NCBI GenBank assembly: GCA_029532415.1
Contig: JAQOTA010000022.1
Location: forward strand, 310,001-374,000
Source: Marasmius tenuissimus
Lineage: Eukaryota; Basidiomycota; Agaricomycetes; Agaricales; Marasmiaceae
DNA: 64,000 nt
Direction of reading: 5' to 3'
Under the pieces are notes generated by a model. That model saw only the letters and a program-made list of their open reading frames with translations, made no database searches and was not told the DNA's origin. The position numbers and the translations under genes were made by a program. Of the stretch, positions 1 through 10,759 are shown in pieces. Numbering within the stretch: the first letter of the stretch is position 1; the number at the start of each line of letters is the position of its first letter.

Positions 1-178
1 ATCGCCAGAATGATGAGACGTGGACTTGCAGCGCGACAATGGCCCTCAACAAGTGATCGCCTGTTCACACTGCCTCAGATTCTCCATACCCCCTTATAAG
101 TGGTCTCGCCGCCGCTCTTTCCGCTAGTTCAAGCTTTTGTTCTATACTCTCCGCGTTCACTTACGCCATAAACTCACC

Positions 179-2934
179 ATGGGAGGTCCCACACCCAACG
201 GCTGTTCCTCACCACCGTCCATACCTTCCAATATCGAACTCTCGTCCTCGGAGGGTTGCCTAGAGTCTGTTTCTCTCGGAGTGCATCGCGTCTATCTTGT
301 GAAAGACTCATTCGACCTCAACTTCCTTCGCCACGGTGCTCAGGTGCTGACGAACTGGAAGCGCCACCTTTCATTGGCTACGCGGCTTCTGACAGAGCTC
401 GCATCTTTCAACTACAACCTTCTCATCTTCTACATTATTCTAGAAACCTGCCTGCAACTGGAGAGGACAGTTTTGCTAAGCATTGAGGTCTACATCATGC
501 GGACAGTAAGATTCATCCTCAATCGGTCCCGATCAGTTTTTCACTGACTTCCATCATAGATTGAAACAGGGTTGGTAGCTCACTCAATCGACACAATCGC
601 GGTGGCCAAAGCCATAGTACTGCGAACGTTCGTTGTGGCGGTTTTCTCTATGGCTGGTCGCTTGGGGTGCGTGAATCTCGTCCTTTCACGCTTCACGAAT
701 ATGGCATAGTTCTGATGCTTGCGTGGCGGCAGGGAGCGGGTTGGTCGCGATTTCCAAGTCGGAGTCAATTACTACTACGAGGAGATCCTTTACAAAGGTG
801 TGATTGTCCGTTAATGTCACCCTACCGCGGGCTGAGTCGATATCGTTTTCGGTGGATAGACAAGATTGTGGATGTTGTGACTTTGGAAGACGATGGTAAG
901 TGCATTGTGCGACCTTGGCAACGCGCCTCTTGGCAACGCGCCTCTCAAGCACGCTGTTCTCAGATGAAGAGCTACACGGCGGAATCACATCAGATATTCC
1001 GTGGAGGGCTTTTCACCGACTCGTCTGTTTCTATGGCTACTTAGTGGGATTCGTCGGAAACGCTGCCTTCATCGGGAACATCGTTCGCCACGAGAATCAC
1101 GGCCTTGTGCTTGTTCTGCTATGTCTGGCACCAACATTCCTGGAGTTTCTCTTGACAAAGAATATGTGGATTCTTCGTATGTTTTCTTCAACGATCGTCT
1201 TCTTGAACAAGGGCATTGACGACTCCCTCAAGCGAGAATTACTGAAGCCGTGAATCCCCACTACCTGAGGATGCGCTCGCTACTGAACTTGGCACACAAG
1301 AAACACAGGTACGATATACTGTCCGGAAACGTCTCTCGGTATCTGTATCAAGGTAAGCACTGTCGCCAAACGAAAGCGAAAGTATCAGGTGGCTGATATT
1401 CCCGTAACAGAGTACAGGAAAGCGTGCCGCGCTGTGGGTCCTGTTTCGCTCGATAGTCCCGAGAATATATACAGGCGGGATAATCTCTCGTGGGCGGCCA
1501 CCACGCTAAGTGCTATCGCTGGAGACTTCACCATGGCGAGTTCCGTTTCGAGGACCTGTTCTAGGCCTGCACCTAACAAACACTTCACAGATTTATCACG
1601 CATCTCTCGCGATATTTGTTTCGCACCGAGCAAGCATGGCCCTTTTCACCGCAATTCGACACGTCGCTCCGACCCTCCTCCCATGTTTCAGCAGTATCTT
1701 TCACAGCACGGATCAAATTATTCAGAGTCTTTCTCAACTTCAGGATCTGTACAACGTTCAGGCTCGTAAAAATCAGCGCAAGATTAACGGAAACTTGCGC
1801 TATCCCAACTCTGCAGAAGAAATCTGCGGGATGAGATTGGAGTTAAGGTCCGATTTTTCCAGCCTCGATCCACTTCAACTCGTCATGAGGACACTTACAC
1901 TAATCCCGTCCAGGAATGTTACTTTTTCCTACCCTGGGACCCCCGATCAGAAAGCTCTTGACAATGTATCCGCTGAGATAGGCCCCGGCCAATTGGTCGC
2001 CGTAGTTGGCTCGAACGGCAGTGGAAAGTCGACATTGATCAACTTACTCACTCGCATATACGACCCCAGGAATGGACAGGTCCTTGTCGACGGAACAAAT
2101 CTCAAGCGCCTCGAGATAGAGAGTTTTCGCGACGCCACGACAGTCCTGACCCAGGAGCATTTACTGTACAATGGCATGTCAATTGCGGAGAACATTGCCA
2201 TCGGACGACCTGAGCTCGTGATGGACGAAGAAGAAATCATGGATGCTGCTAGGAAGAGTGGCGCTGATCGAGTGATCGCCAAGTTCGGCGCGAAGAGCTT
2301 CTCGGAGCTCTCGGGGACTATTATAGATCCTTTTAGGGAGCAGGCCCTTCGAAAAGTCGATACGCAGGATCAGAAGCACCCGCTGAATAAACTATGGAAG
2401 GAGTTACAGAAAGGAAGGAATCTGGATGTGTCTGGTAAGTCCGTCTCTTTCACTTTTTTGGCTGGAGTTGGTCTATAGCATTTGCTAGGTGGTGAGCGGC
2501 AGCGTCTGGTAGCGTAAGTTCATCATACTGTTCCGGTTGTGATATAGTGTCCAGGACTAAAAATAGACTACAGCGCACGAGCATTCATGAGAATGAAGGA
2601 TCCGAAGGTCAAGCTTGTTTTAGTCGACGAGCCGACTTCCGCCTTGGATCCAGAGGCTGAGAGGGATCTGTTCGCCAATCTCTTAGCAGCAAGACAAGGC
2701 AGGACTATGGTATTTGTTACCCACCGCCTCGGGCATTTAACTCAGCACGCCGACCTCATTTTGTTTGTCCTTTCCTGATTTTTTTCGGGTCCTCGAGGAA
2801 TTCCTGACTTGGTTTCCAGATGTATGAACAATGGAAACATCGTCGAAAGAGGTACTCACAATGATTTAATGTCGCGGCGAGGAGTCTACCACGGCCTTTT
2901 TGCTGCTGCCAGTTCATTGACAAATTCTGGGTAA
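179..2934 (+). CDS. Half-size ABC transporter (membrane domain + nucleotide-binding domain)
   Basis: The product is a membrane ABC protein that should use ATP hydrolysis to move an unknown substrate; its membrane is unknown. The ATG at 179 opens exon 1 (to 505); intron 506-559 joins it to a hydrophobic stretch typical of the membrane half. About ten introns follow, many near 50 nt. The ATPase half begins near 1915 with RNVTFSYPG. It has Walker A GSNGSGKST (about 2011-2037), signature VSGGERQR (split by intron 2435-2488), Walker B LVLVDEPTSALD (about 2608-2643) and the H-loop VFVTHR. Further introns are 2514-2573 and 2763-2819. The stop at 2932-2934 follows the usual NGNIVERGTHNDL tail. There is one membrane domain and one ATPase domain, so a dimer is expected. 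The family is a group of fungal half transporters without a well-defined substrate. The middle exons (560-1900) are approximate. Confidence 0.85.
915..944. repeat. Exact 15-bp tandem duplication inside an ABC-transporter intron
   Basis: The 15-mer ttggcaacgcgcctc occurs twice without a gap (915-929 and 930-944). It lies inside the intron that starts at about 897 (gtaag) and ends at 962 (cag), so it does not change the protein. It looks like a small slippage duplication. Confidence 0.9.
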
Positions 2935-3253
2935 AGTCCCCTGAATCAGATATTAGCTGAATGGTGGGTGGAGTTGTATGTGACAATACTAGTCAGGATA
3001 TATCTTTCAGCTGATGTTGTCACCGCTCGCGTGGGCAAGCATTGAGTTTTCCATGATTCCGGGTACTTATTACTATATATTCAACGTCTTTGTGCCAGTA
3101 TCATACAAGTATGAAGTCTGGGAAAAATCTTTGGTCGTTACATGGGTGACAATGAGATGTCAAACACGTAGTAAGAGAGAACAACTTCACTTGACTCACA
3201 CTATCGGTGATTCGTTTCACACGATGGTGACCGAGTCTTTACGATCCCTCTGC
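2935..3253. other. Intergenic, convergent 3' ends
   Basis: This stretch of about 320 bp lies between the stop of the ABC transporter (+) and the stop of the DUF6534 gene A (-). It should hold the two 3' untranslated regions. I see no gene or clear repeat in it. Confidence 0.5.
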
Positions 3254-4927
3254 TCAAGTTTGAGCACAGCAAGAAGGCATGATCACTGAGGAGGCACTCA
3301 CCACAGACGGTGACTCGTCCCCACATGAGGAGATGGCTTCGATCCCCTTTGGCCCAGCCTCAACAGTCCTCACCCTTTGCGTATTCACAGCGACTCGTGC
3401 TCCGAGTCGGTGGGGGAAGCGAACAGCATTCTCGTTCTGGGTATAAAACGCTTCATGGTAAGCACGGGGAACAGAGAAATGATCCAAAATACAGTGCACC
3501 GACCGGATCGCTGCACGACATCTCAACGACCTCAGTGCTTTGCTGCATGGCTCGGAGCCTAACACGAGAGTTCAGGCTGTTTACGAAACTGAGTCGTGAT
3601 CCGGAACATTAATGAATGCAGATCTTACTTCACCAGCAACGCGTTAGAGAACACTTGCAATTAAGCGTTAGAGTGCGATCATCTGAATAGGAGAACGGGC
3701 GCCTACTCTTTGGCAAGCACGTATACACGGCCAACCAGGCGACTGCCGACAATGTAATACTAAATGTCAGGCGACGAGTTGCATCAGGGAACGGGGACGT
3801 ACAATTTCTTGGCAATGCGAGGTACTAAATTGCCATTCGGCGATTAGGAACGAATCGAGCAGACAGAGTATGGTAGACCCACAAGCGCCAAAATGAGAGC
3901 AGCCAAAAACCTGTGCCGCGTCAGCGAGCAAGGAATGGAAAATATGAAGGAAGCCCGTACCCAGTTGCCAGTCCGGTCTCTGTCGGAGAGGTCATGAATT
4001 TCACGTCAACTCAAGTCAACCTGGAACATGTAAACGTACCGATTGTATAGAGGATGAGTTTGTCGACGATGGCAGCGGTGCTTGAGACACGATGAGCTTC
4101 GTATGTCAGGCATGTCAGGTGTGAGGGCGAGAATTTACGTTTTATGTGCCCCAGACCGCTGTTTGAGCAGAAAGTACACCCGGCCGCTCGGGATAGCGAG
4201 ATCGGCAAATGATCCGATAACGAGCATGGTGATCATCGCCCATTTCCAGTCGTCTCGGAATTGTTTAAGGTTTTCCATCAATACTGCCTGGACGAATGCG
4301 AACAGAAGAAAGGCGGAGCGCACGGCCATCAGAGCCGTGCACGCAGTCGTGAAAGCCCATGTTCGAGAAATTCTAGCAATGTGCAAGATGAAATATCCTT
4401 GAACTAGGCAACTGTAGTAAGCACTTGAGTTGAGTGAACCCACCGGCAACTCACCGCATACAAAGACGAGCTCGGCCATTAGGAAGCCCATGACGATCGA
4501 GAAGGGAAGTCTCATTATATCCACCATTTGGTTTCCAAAGTTTTGTACAGTGTAGTCATAGAGTGCGCATATAACTGATACGGAATGTCCGAGCTCGAAA
4601 AACCTGGTAAGGGTTGAGTTTGGTTCAGACCCTAGCAGAAGAACATATGTATCACCATATGGTCGCCACCTGACATGTTACGAAGCGTCAACCTACTGAC
4701 AATCTGAACGATTGCTGAAACATTACCAGTCGTTTTGTCCATTTAGGGTCTCGAGGAAACAACTGATAGTACAGGTACGTCTGAGTGGAAGTGACTCCAA
4801 ACAGGAATGTCGAGATAACGACCCCGATTTCCAATGAACCTTTCAAGGAGCGTGAGTACAGGGAAAAGACGTAGGGGGCGAGGTTCAGCGCGACACCATC
4901 AAACTCACCTATTGAAGCGTCGTGCAT
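3254..4927 (-). CDS. DUF6534-type multi-pass membrane protein, copy A
   Basis: This encodes an integral membrane protein of a family that is very common in mushroom genomes and has no known function. The ATG at 4925-4927 starts a seven-residue exon (MHDASIG). The next exon carries the typical first helix with FGVTSTQTYLYYQLFPRDPKW. A central exon (about 4140-4650) gives ELGHSVSVICALYDYTVQNF and further hydrophobic helices. The DUF6534 part follows, with VDKLILYTIG (about 4040-4080), LAKE/KVFSNALL (about 3640-3720) and VNSLNSRVRLRAMQQSTEVV (about 3540-3590). The tail ends at 3254. Copy B next to it has the same exon plan. Paralogue alignment supports small introns such as gtaagatct...ctcag near 3600. 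No enzyme motif is visible. Confidence 0.75.
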
Positions 4928-5429
4928 CCTTTGGAAGCTGAAAAATCAAGCAACCGCTCCTACTGGATAGCTTCTTTATACCTTCTCAGAACGGGTTGTA
5001 TTTTTGCGCCATCATCGGCGAAGTTGTCTCCGTATCAAACTGAAATGGTCAGTACTGTCAGCCTCCGTTACTTGTTGCCCCAAAACAAGGTTATACTGGA
5101 CAGCTCGTCGACCCAATCAAGGCAAAGTGGGGGTTCACCACATCTTTGACGTACTTCTCACCATCTCTCATCATAATTGAACCATGCTCCTACACCGCTT
5201 CGTGGAACTTCAGTGAGTCCAGTTCACAGGAGCCCCTCTAGCGCGAGATAATCGAGCGGCAAACACTTTTGATAAACGATATCCGGAGCTGTGCCCTGGG
5301 CGAAAATACTACGCCAGCTTGCTCGACTGTGATCTCTAAACACTGACCTAGTCCTGTTCCTGAGGAGGTGTCGAGCCCGAGTTCCTTTCGATAGTGCTTG
5401 TGGGTGGCTGAGGTTACAGGCGAACGGAC

Positions 5430-5745
5430 GTCCGACTCTGAGAGCCGTCGTGTGTGATCTGATTGGCATGGACCCTCACCATCGGTACCACAAACTGCAA
5501 CTGGACCATCTTTTGACATACTCCCAGGACTGATCTCGGAGACGAACTTGAAGATTATGGAGAAAATTCGGCGCCCAAGAAAAGAATCAATCTGGCATCT
5601 GAAGGATGGGGAACATACAAGTCGAGGATTGCATTGAAGATGCCTAAAGTCGCGACATACACGCCACAGGAAATTATAGTATGGTGTATCTGTATGCAAC
5701 AATTTCAAGGAAGTCCTGACCGTTCTTTCTCCTTATTGAAGCGAA
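5430..5745 (+). pseudogene. Relic of the 5' end of the DUF262 gene (left duplication unit)
   Basis: This stretch aligns with the promoter-proximal part, exon 1 and intron 1 of the DUF262 gene at 8035. Paired stretches include acgaacttgaaga, gaac(t/a)tacaag and gcattga, and the codons around CRGYTYTAQALYG of the intact gene are still traceable here as degraded triplets. The base triplet matching the intact ATG is ATA at 5518-5520, so the start codon is lost. Everything after intron 1 is absent because the next duplication unit starts there. It cannot encode the protein. Part of it (5674 to about 5745) is read antisense as the tail of DUF6534 copy B. Confidence 0.75.
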
Positions 5746-7412
5746 ATCGCCGTGAGTCCAGCAAGAAGAGACAATATCAAAGGAGGCCCTCACCGCAGAC
5801 GCCAGCTCTTCTGCACATGAGGTGATAGCCTCGATCTCTTTTGACCCGTCCTCGATGGTCCTCACCCGTTGGGTATTAACAAGGACGCGTGCTCCGAGTC
5901 GGTGAGGGAAGCAAATGGTGTTTCCGTTCTGCGGGAAAGAACTTTGTGGTTAACACAAAAACGGAAACGCCAGGACAGATACAGTGCACTAACCTGCTCG
6001 CCACGTGACATCTCAACGACCTCGGTACTTTCCTGCATCGCTCGAAGTTTGACACGAGAGTTCAGGCTGTTCACGAGACTGAGCCGCGCCGCATAAATAC
6101 CAATGCGTGCGGGACTTACTGTACCAGCAACGCGTTAGAGAACACTTGTATAAGCTGAGGGTTAGAGTACGGTCATCATCCGGAGAGAGCGGGCGCCTAC
6201 TCTTTGGCAAACAAATATATATGGCCATCCAGGCAACTGCCAGCCATGCAAACGTTAGACGACGCGTTTCTCTCTGAAGAATAGAAGAGCATACATGTCC
6301 CTGGTAACGAGAGGTACTGAATCACGATCAAGCGATTAGAAAGAAATGCAAAGAGCATCATATAATGTACCCACAAACACCAAAGTGAGGACGGCCAAAA
6401 TCCTGTAATACGTCAGAAAAGATGGGTACATAAGAGAAAGTTAAATGGCCGCACCCAGTCGCCAGACCAGTCTCTGTCACAAAAGTCATGAATTTCGCGC
6501 ACTAAAACTAAGATACGTACACATACCAATCGTCCAAAGAATGAGTTTGTCAACGATGGCGGCGGTGCTTAGACACGGTGAGCTTTTGATACATCAAGTA
6601 CGAACAAAAATTCACGTTTTGTAGGCCCCGGACCGTTGGATGAGCAAAAAGTACACCATACCGCATGGAACGGCTAGATCGACAAGCGATCCAATACTTA
6701 GCATCACGATTAGTGCCCAGTTCAAGGTGCGCCCGTATTGTGTGACGCTATCCATCAATAGCGCCTTGACGCATGCGAGAAGAGAGATACTGAAGCGCAC
6801 AGTCATTAGAAGCGTGCAGCAGGTCGTGAAAAGCCAGTTCCGAGAAATTTTGGCGATTCGTGAGATAAAATAGCCTTGCACTAGAGGATTGCAGTAAGCA
6901 CCCGACTTGAGTAAGAACGTTGGTAACTGACCGCATACGAAGACGATCTCAGATATCAAGAAGTTTGCGGGTATTGAGGGGGGAAGTCTCATCGTATCAT
7001 CAAACGCTCCAAAATTATGGATGGTGTAGCTATAGAGTGCATGTATAGCTGTTATAGAATGTCCGAGCTCCAGGAACCTGGGAAAGGCGCTCTAAGTGTT
7101 GGTTCAGGCCTCAGCAAAAGAGAAATATTATCACCATATGCTCGCCACCTGACAAATTACGAAGCGTCAGTCGAAATGATGATCTGTAGGATCCACTGAA
7201 GCAATCACCAGCCGTCTTGTCCACTTGGGATCCCAATGGCACAGCTGATAGTACGTATACGTTTGAGTGGAGGTGATGCCGAACAGGAACACCGAGGCGA
7301 CGACCCCAATCTCCAACGCGCCTATTCATGAACGTGAGTACAGGAGCAAGGGACGGGGCCCGGGACTCAGAGAGACACCATGAAGCTCACCTATCTGACC
7401 GTCGTGAGGCAT
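5674..7412 (-). CDS. DUF6534-type multi-pass membrane protein, copy B
   Basis: This is the paralogue of copy A, of unknown function. The ATG at 7410-7412 opens a 22-nt first exon (7391-7412, MPHDGQI plus one base). The second exon continues with ALEIGVVASVFLFGITSTQT. The central membrane exon (about 6610-7000) ends with RSGAYKT. The C-terminal DUF6534 part shows KVFSNALL (about 6130), VNSLNSRVKLRAMQESTEVV (about 6010-6070), a last exon with PHRLGARVLVNTQRV, and a stop at 5674. The last 20-25 residues have no counterpart in copy A. They come from antisense reading of the neighbouring DUF262 relic across the duplication junction. Exon borders were set by comparison with copy A. Confidence 0.75.
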
Positions 7413-8270
7413 ACTCTAGAGGCTGAGAGACAAGGCAAAGCTACCACCTCAGCTGGACAACTTGTTATATACCAATCTCAGTAGCAAGAGAGTAAGGTTT
7501 GTGATACATCATCGCCGACTTCTCCGCCGACTTCTCCGTATCAAGATGCTGTTGAAGATGGTGTCTTCGAGTATCTATCGTTTTCCTAGAACAAGGTCGC
7601 TGCACAGGTCACCACCCCAGTTGAGGCGAAAGCAGGGGCCCACTACATCTTCAAGCTGATTCCCGGCATCAAGCCTTGATATTACAGCACTGTGGGGTTA
7701 AACCAGGATATTCGATTCACAGGGGCCCATACCATGAGATGAAAGAGCTGTTGGCATCTTTGATGAAGAAATAAGATTCCGAACTATGCCAGACCTATGC
7801 GCACCCTGAGAGATACTATTTCAGCTCATCATCAGCCCCAGGATGATATACAGCATACCAAAGCGCCAGCTCGGTTTCGTTCTGAGAAGTTGTTGAATGC
7901 ACATTCCGTTCGACAGTTTCTGCAGGTGGTGACTGTTCATGAGCTCTGACTCTAACTCTGAGCCGACGCGCCGTCGCGCGTGATTCTGGCTTGGACTCTC
8001 ACCATCACTACCGCCAACTGACCCATCGTTCAACATGCTCTCAGACTCAGAATCCGTCCTAACTGACATCGATGAAGACGAACTTGAAGATGACGAGGAG
8101 GAATATTCGACTACCCAGAAAAAGAAACGAGGAGGACGGGGAACTTACAAGTTGAAGAATGCATTGAAACCGCCTCGAGCCACGACGTACACGGCACAGG
8201 CTTTGTATGGTATGGCTGCAACTACGGCAATGATTCACAAGAAGACCTGACTGGATTTTGTTTTCCTTAG
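5746..8270. repeat. Right unit (B) of the ~2.5-kb tandem segmental duplication
   Basis: This unit contains DUF6534 copy B (-), the divergent promoter region and the first exon of the intact DUF262 gene (+). It is homologous to 3254-5745. The complete DUF262 gene runs on beyond the unit. The ancestral order was therefore DUF6534-DUF262, and the duplication copied DUF6534 plus the DUF262 5' end. Confidence 0.75.
7413..8034. promoter_or_regulatory. Divergent promoter region between DUF6534 copy B and DUF262
   Basis: About 620 bp separate the two divergent start codons. The right half is conserved in the left duplication unit (about 5330-5517), which fits an inherited promoter copy. I see no clear TATA box. 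Confidence 0.4.
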
Positions 8271-10341
8271 AACAAATCCATAACGGTGACATCGAACTCG
8301 ACCCGGAATATCAGCGAGGTGCAAAAGAAAAAAGCTCATGTGGCAGTTGGGATCACTAAATTCGAATTGTTTAGGTGTCGTATGGCATCGGGACAAGCAA
8401 GTAAAACTCATCGACAGTATCCTTCGAAATTTCTATATCCCTCCAATCATTTTCGGTGAGCGTCAATTTTCGTGCTTTTTGTTTGACTGATTTTCGCTCA
8501 ACGAGTTCACAGCCTATGAATGCGACGACGACGGCACGGAAAAGAGGACATGTATCGATGGAAAGCAGAGACTGACTTCAATACACCTGTGCGTAATGTT
8601 GAATATGTTGAATATCCATAGAGGATTAGCTGACCTCGACGTCCATAGGTTTATGGAAGGAATCATCCCCCGTTCGTCCATGCCTAGTCCTCATGTTGAT
8701 GTGTAATCCTTCTAAATCCGATTCATCTTCATGTAACAGATAAAGATAGGTGAGATCACATCTTTTATGTCTGCTCTCTGTGTACTGAGATCTCCTCAGC
8801 TACACCGGTGAACAACTATGGTACAAAGACAACGGCGGGGGGAAAACCAAGAAAACGATTCTTCCCGACAAGTACCGTACAATCTTTGCCAACAAACAGA
8901 TTGTTTGCGTTGAATACCAGGAGCTGAGGGATAAAGATGAGAGGGATATATTCAGCGTGTGTCATATCGCTTTCTGCGTGGTTTCTCCATTCAATGCTAA
9001 CTTGCCATTCCCAGCGCGTCCAATTAGGCATGGCCCTCACCGCAGCCGAGAAGATGAATGTCATCTCAACCCCCCGCGCCGACTTCATTCGCTTGTTGCT
9101 TTCCAGATTCCTTACCGACAAGTCGTTGGGGAACCCGGAGATTCCATGGGCCCATGCTCGCGGCACGGATTTCAAGTGCTTTGCATTGTCCGTCTACTGC
9201 ATCTCGAAACCAACTCAGACCACCTTCAGTGGTACCGTCCAGCTAGAGAACTGGCTCGCGGAGACGAAGGGAGACTCAGCGCGCGGTGGGAAGAGTTCGG
9301 GAAAGAAGGATGACGATGATTGGGACCAAAGACAAGGAGTGCCTCTTGCAGAACCTTTCAAGAAGAAAGTCATCGAAACTTTTGAAGTCGTATGCCAGCT
9401 GGCCAATGACAAGAAGCAAGTTCAATTTCAGTTTCATGACCGAATGCTAATACTAACTGCCGTTTCCCAGGTATAATCAAGCTTTCCGCTCGTGCCCAGC
9501 GGCGGACAAGATCTCCCCCGTTGAGATGGTCGCGATCCCAGTCTTGGTGTACCACGTCTACGTTTCGCCCCCATCCTCCTCCCCAGCTCGTGGAGACAAC
9601 CGTGTCACGCTCCAACGACTGTGCGACCTGATCCTTATATTGCGCGCCCACTTACACAAGAACCACAAGGACGTCCGCCTGAACTCACGGGTCGGCAAAG
9701 ACATGCTCGAGTTTTGTATCAAGGCATCGAAAGACCCCAATCAGTTCTTTCAGGAGAATTCAGGCCTCCTGAGCTGGAAAGGGCTCAAAACAACAGCCAG
9801 CAGAGTCTCGGCGAAACGGAAGAAAGCTCCTACCGCTCAGGGAGATTCGGATGCGGACGAGTACGAAGAAGCACCAGTACGGACGTCAACACGTTCTCGT
9901 GCCATGCAGGGAGCACGGAAATCGACTGGTGGACGACCTCCCAGTACGAGATCTGCAGCAGCTGCAGCACTATCGTCTGTGTCAGCCACAGCGAGAGATA
10001 GTCCCCCCAATCCTCAGATGCTTCCCTCCCCCGGTCCGAACTCGACACCTATCAACCAAGCCTTCCCGAGTATCAGTGCTAACGGCAGCCAAGCAGGAAT
10101 AAAACGCGAATCTGATCCACCAGGGACGGTACCCTCCCAGACACAGCAGACGTTCCAACCTGCCGGGATGACTCAATGGGATCTGCTACAGCAGAATGCT
10201 ATGCTCTCGCAATTCATGAACCAACAAATGCAGCAGATGGATCCCACTATGGTGGCCAATATGATGTCGAGGATAGGACAGCAGTCACAGTATCAGTATC
10301 CGATAGGTCAACCACAGGGTGGTGGACAAGGGCCAACCTAG
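8035..10341 (+). CDS. DUF262 domain protein (ParB/GmrSD-like N-terminal fold)
   Basis: The protein has an acidic N-terminus, then the DUF262 domain, then a Q/P/S-rich low-complexity tail. Family marks are ALKPPRATTYTAQALYEQI, LDPEYQRGVVW, the loop CIDGKQRLTSI (variant of DGQQR), WYKDNGGGKTKKTILPDKY and RVQLGMALTAAEKM. I place nine exons: 8035-8209, 8271-8318, 8375-8455, 8513-8588, 8649-8671, 8740-8749 (10-nt microexon), 8800-8956, 9015-9415 and 9471-10341. They sum to 1842 nt, exactly 614 codons. The intron 9416-9470 is GC-AG with a tactaac branch site. In bacteria DUF262 is found in modification-dependent nucleases and other phage-defence proteins. The fungal role is unknown, and no C-terminal HNH (DUF1524) domain is visible. 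Basic and low-complexity parts may suggest a nuclear protein, which is inference. Confidence 0.9.
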
Positions 10342-10759
10342 GTCGGCACTTTCGCTGATACCGTTTTCTTGGACTTCCTCCGCCGATACTATTCATAATT
10401 GGTTCGCAGTTCGCGTTCATATTACCCTTTTCGTGTATTAGTATGTACACTCTGTATCTTCGATCAACCTCTTGGGGCCTTGACACCTTTATTTAATATC
10501 ATTATGATGGCAATCAATGCAAATACGATTTGCTGAATTTCGCGGCTGTCGCAGGCGTATGTCGTCCAGAATGATATTAGCGAAAGATGTCCAGCCAACA
10601 TGGCAACAGTCGTGTTTCTCGAGCAAGGGTGCATCAAGACGAAAATTGCCGCAGGGAATACCGTTCTAAGGCACCATGTATAGTCCCTTCAACAAAGTTC
10701 GCGAAGTGTAAGGCGTAATGGCGAGATATCTGAAGTTCAAAACGCACCGGAATACGTTG
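10342..10759. other. Intergenic, convergent 3' ends
   Basis: About 420 bp lie between the stop codons of the DUF262 gene (+) and the methyltransferase gene (-). I see only expected untranslated sequence and no further gene. Confidence 0.5.

Larger units (their letters stand above)
3254..5745. repeat. Left unit (A) of a ~2.5-kb tandem segmental duplication
   Basis: The segment from about 3254 to 5745 aligns along its length with 5746 to about 8270, at an offset of roughly 2490-2530 bp. Anchors are gctccgagtcggtg (3399 and 5891), the whole DUF6534 gene, the non-coding strip before the DUF262 start, and gaac(t/a)tacaag at 8140 and 5610. The identity is clearly partial, so the event is not recent. 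The right edge of each unit lies at the end of DUF262 intron 1. Confidence 0.8.

Noticed and set aside
137..180. Earlier in-frame starts for the ABC transporter
   Set aside because: The ATG at 179 has a better context (caccATGg) and the added upstream residues show no family likeness.
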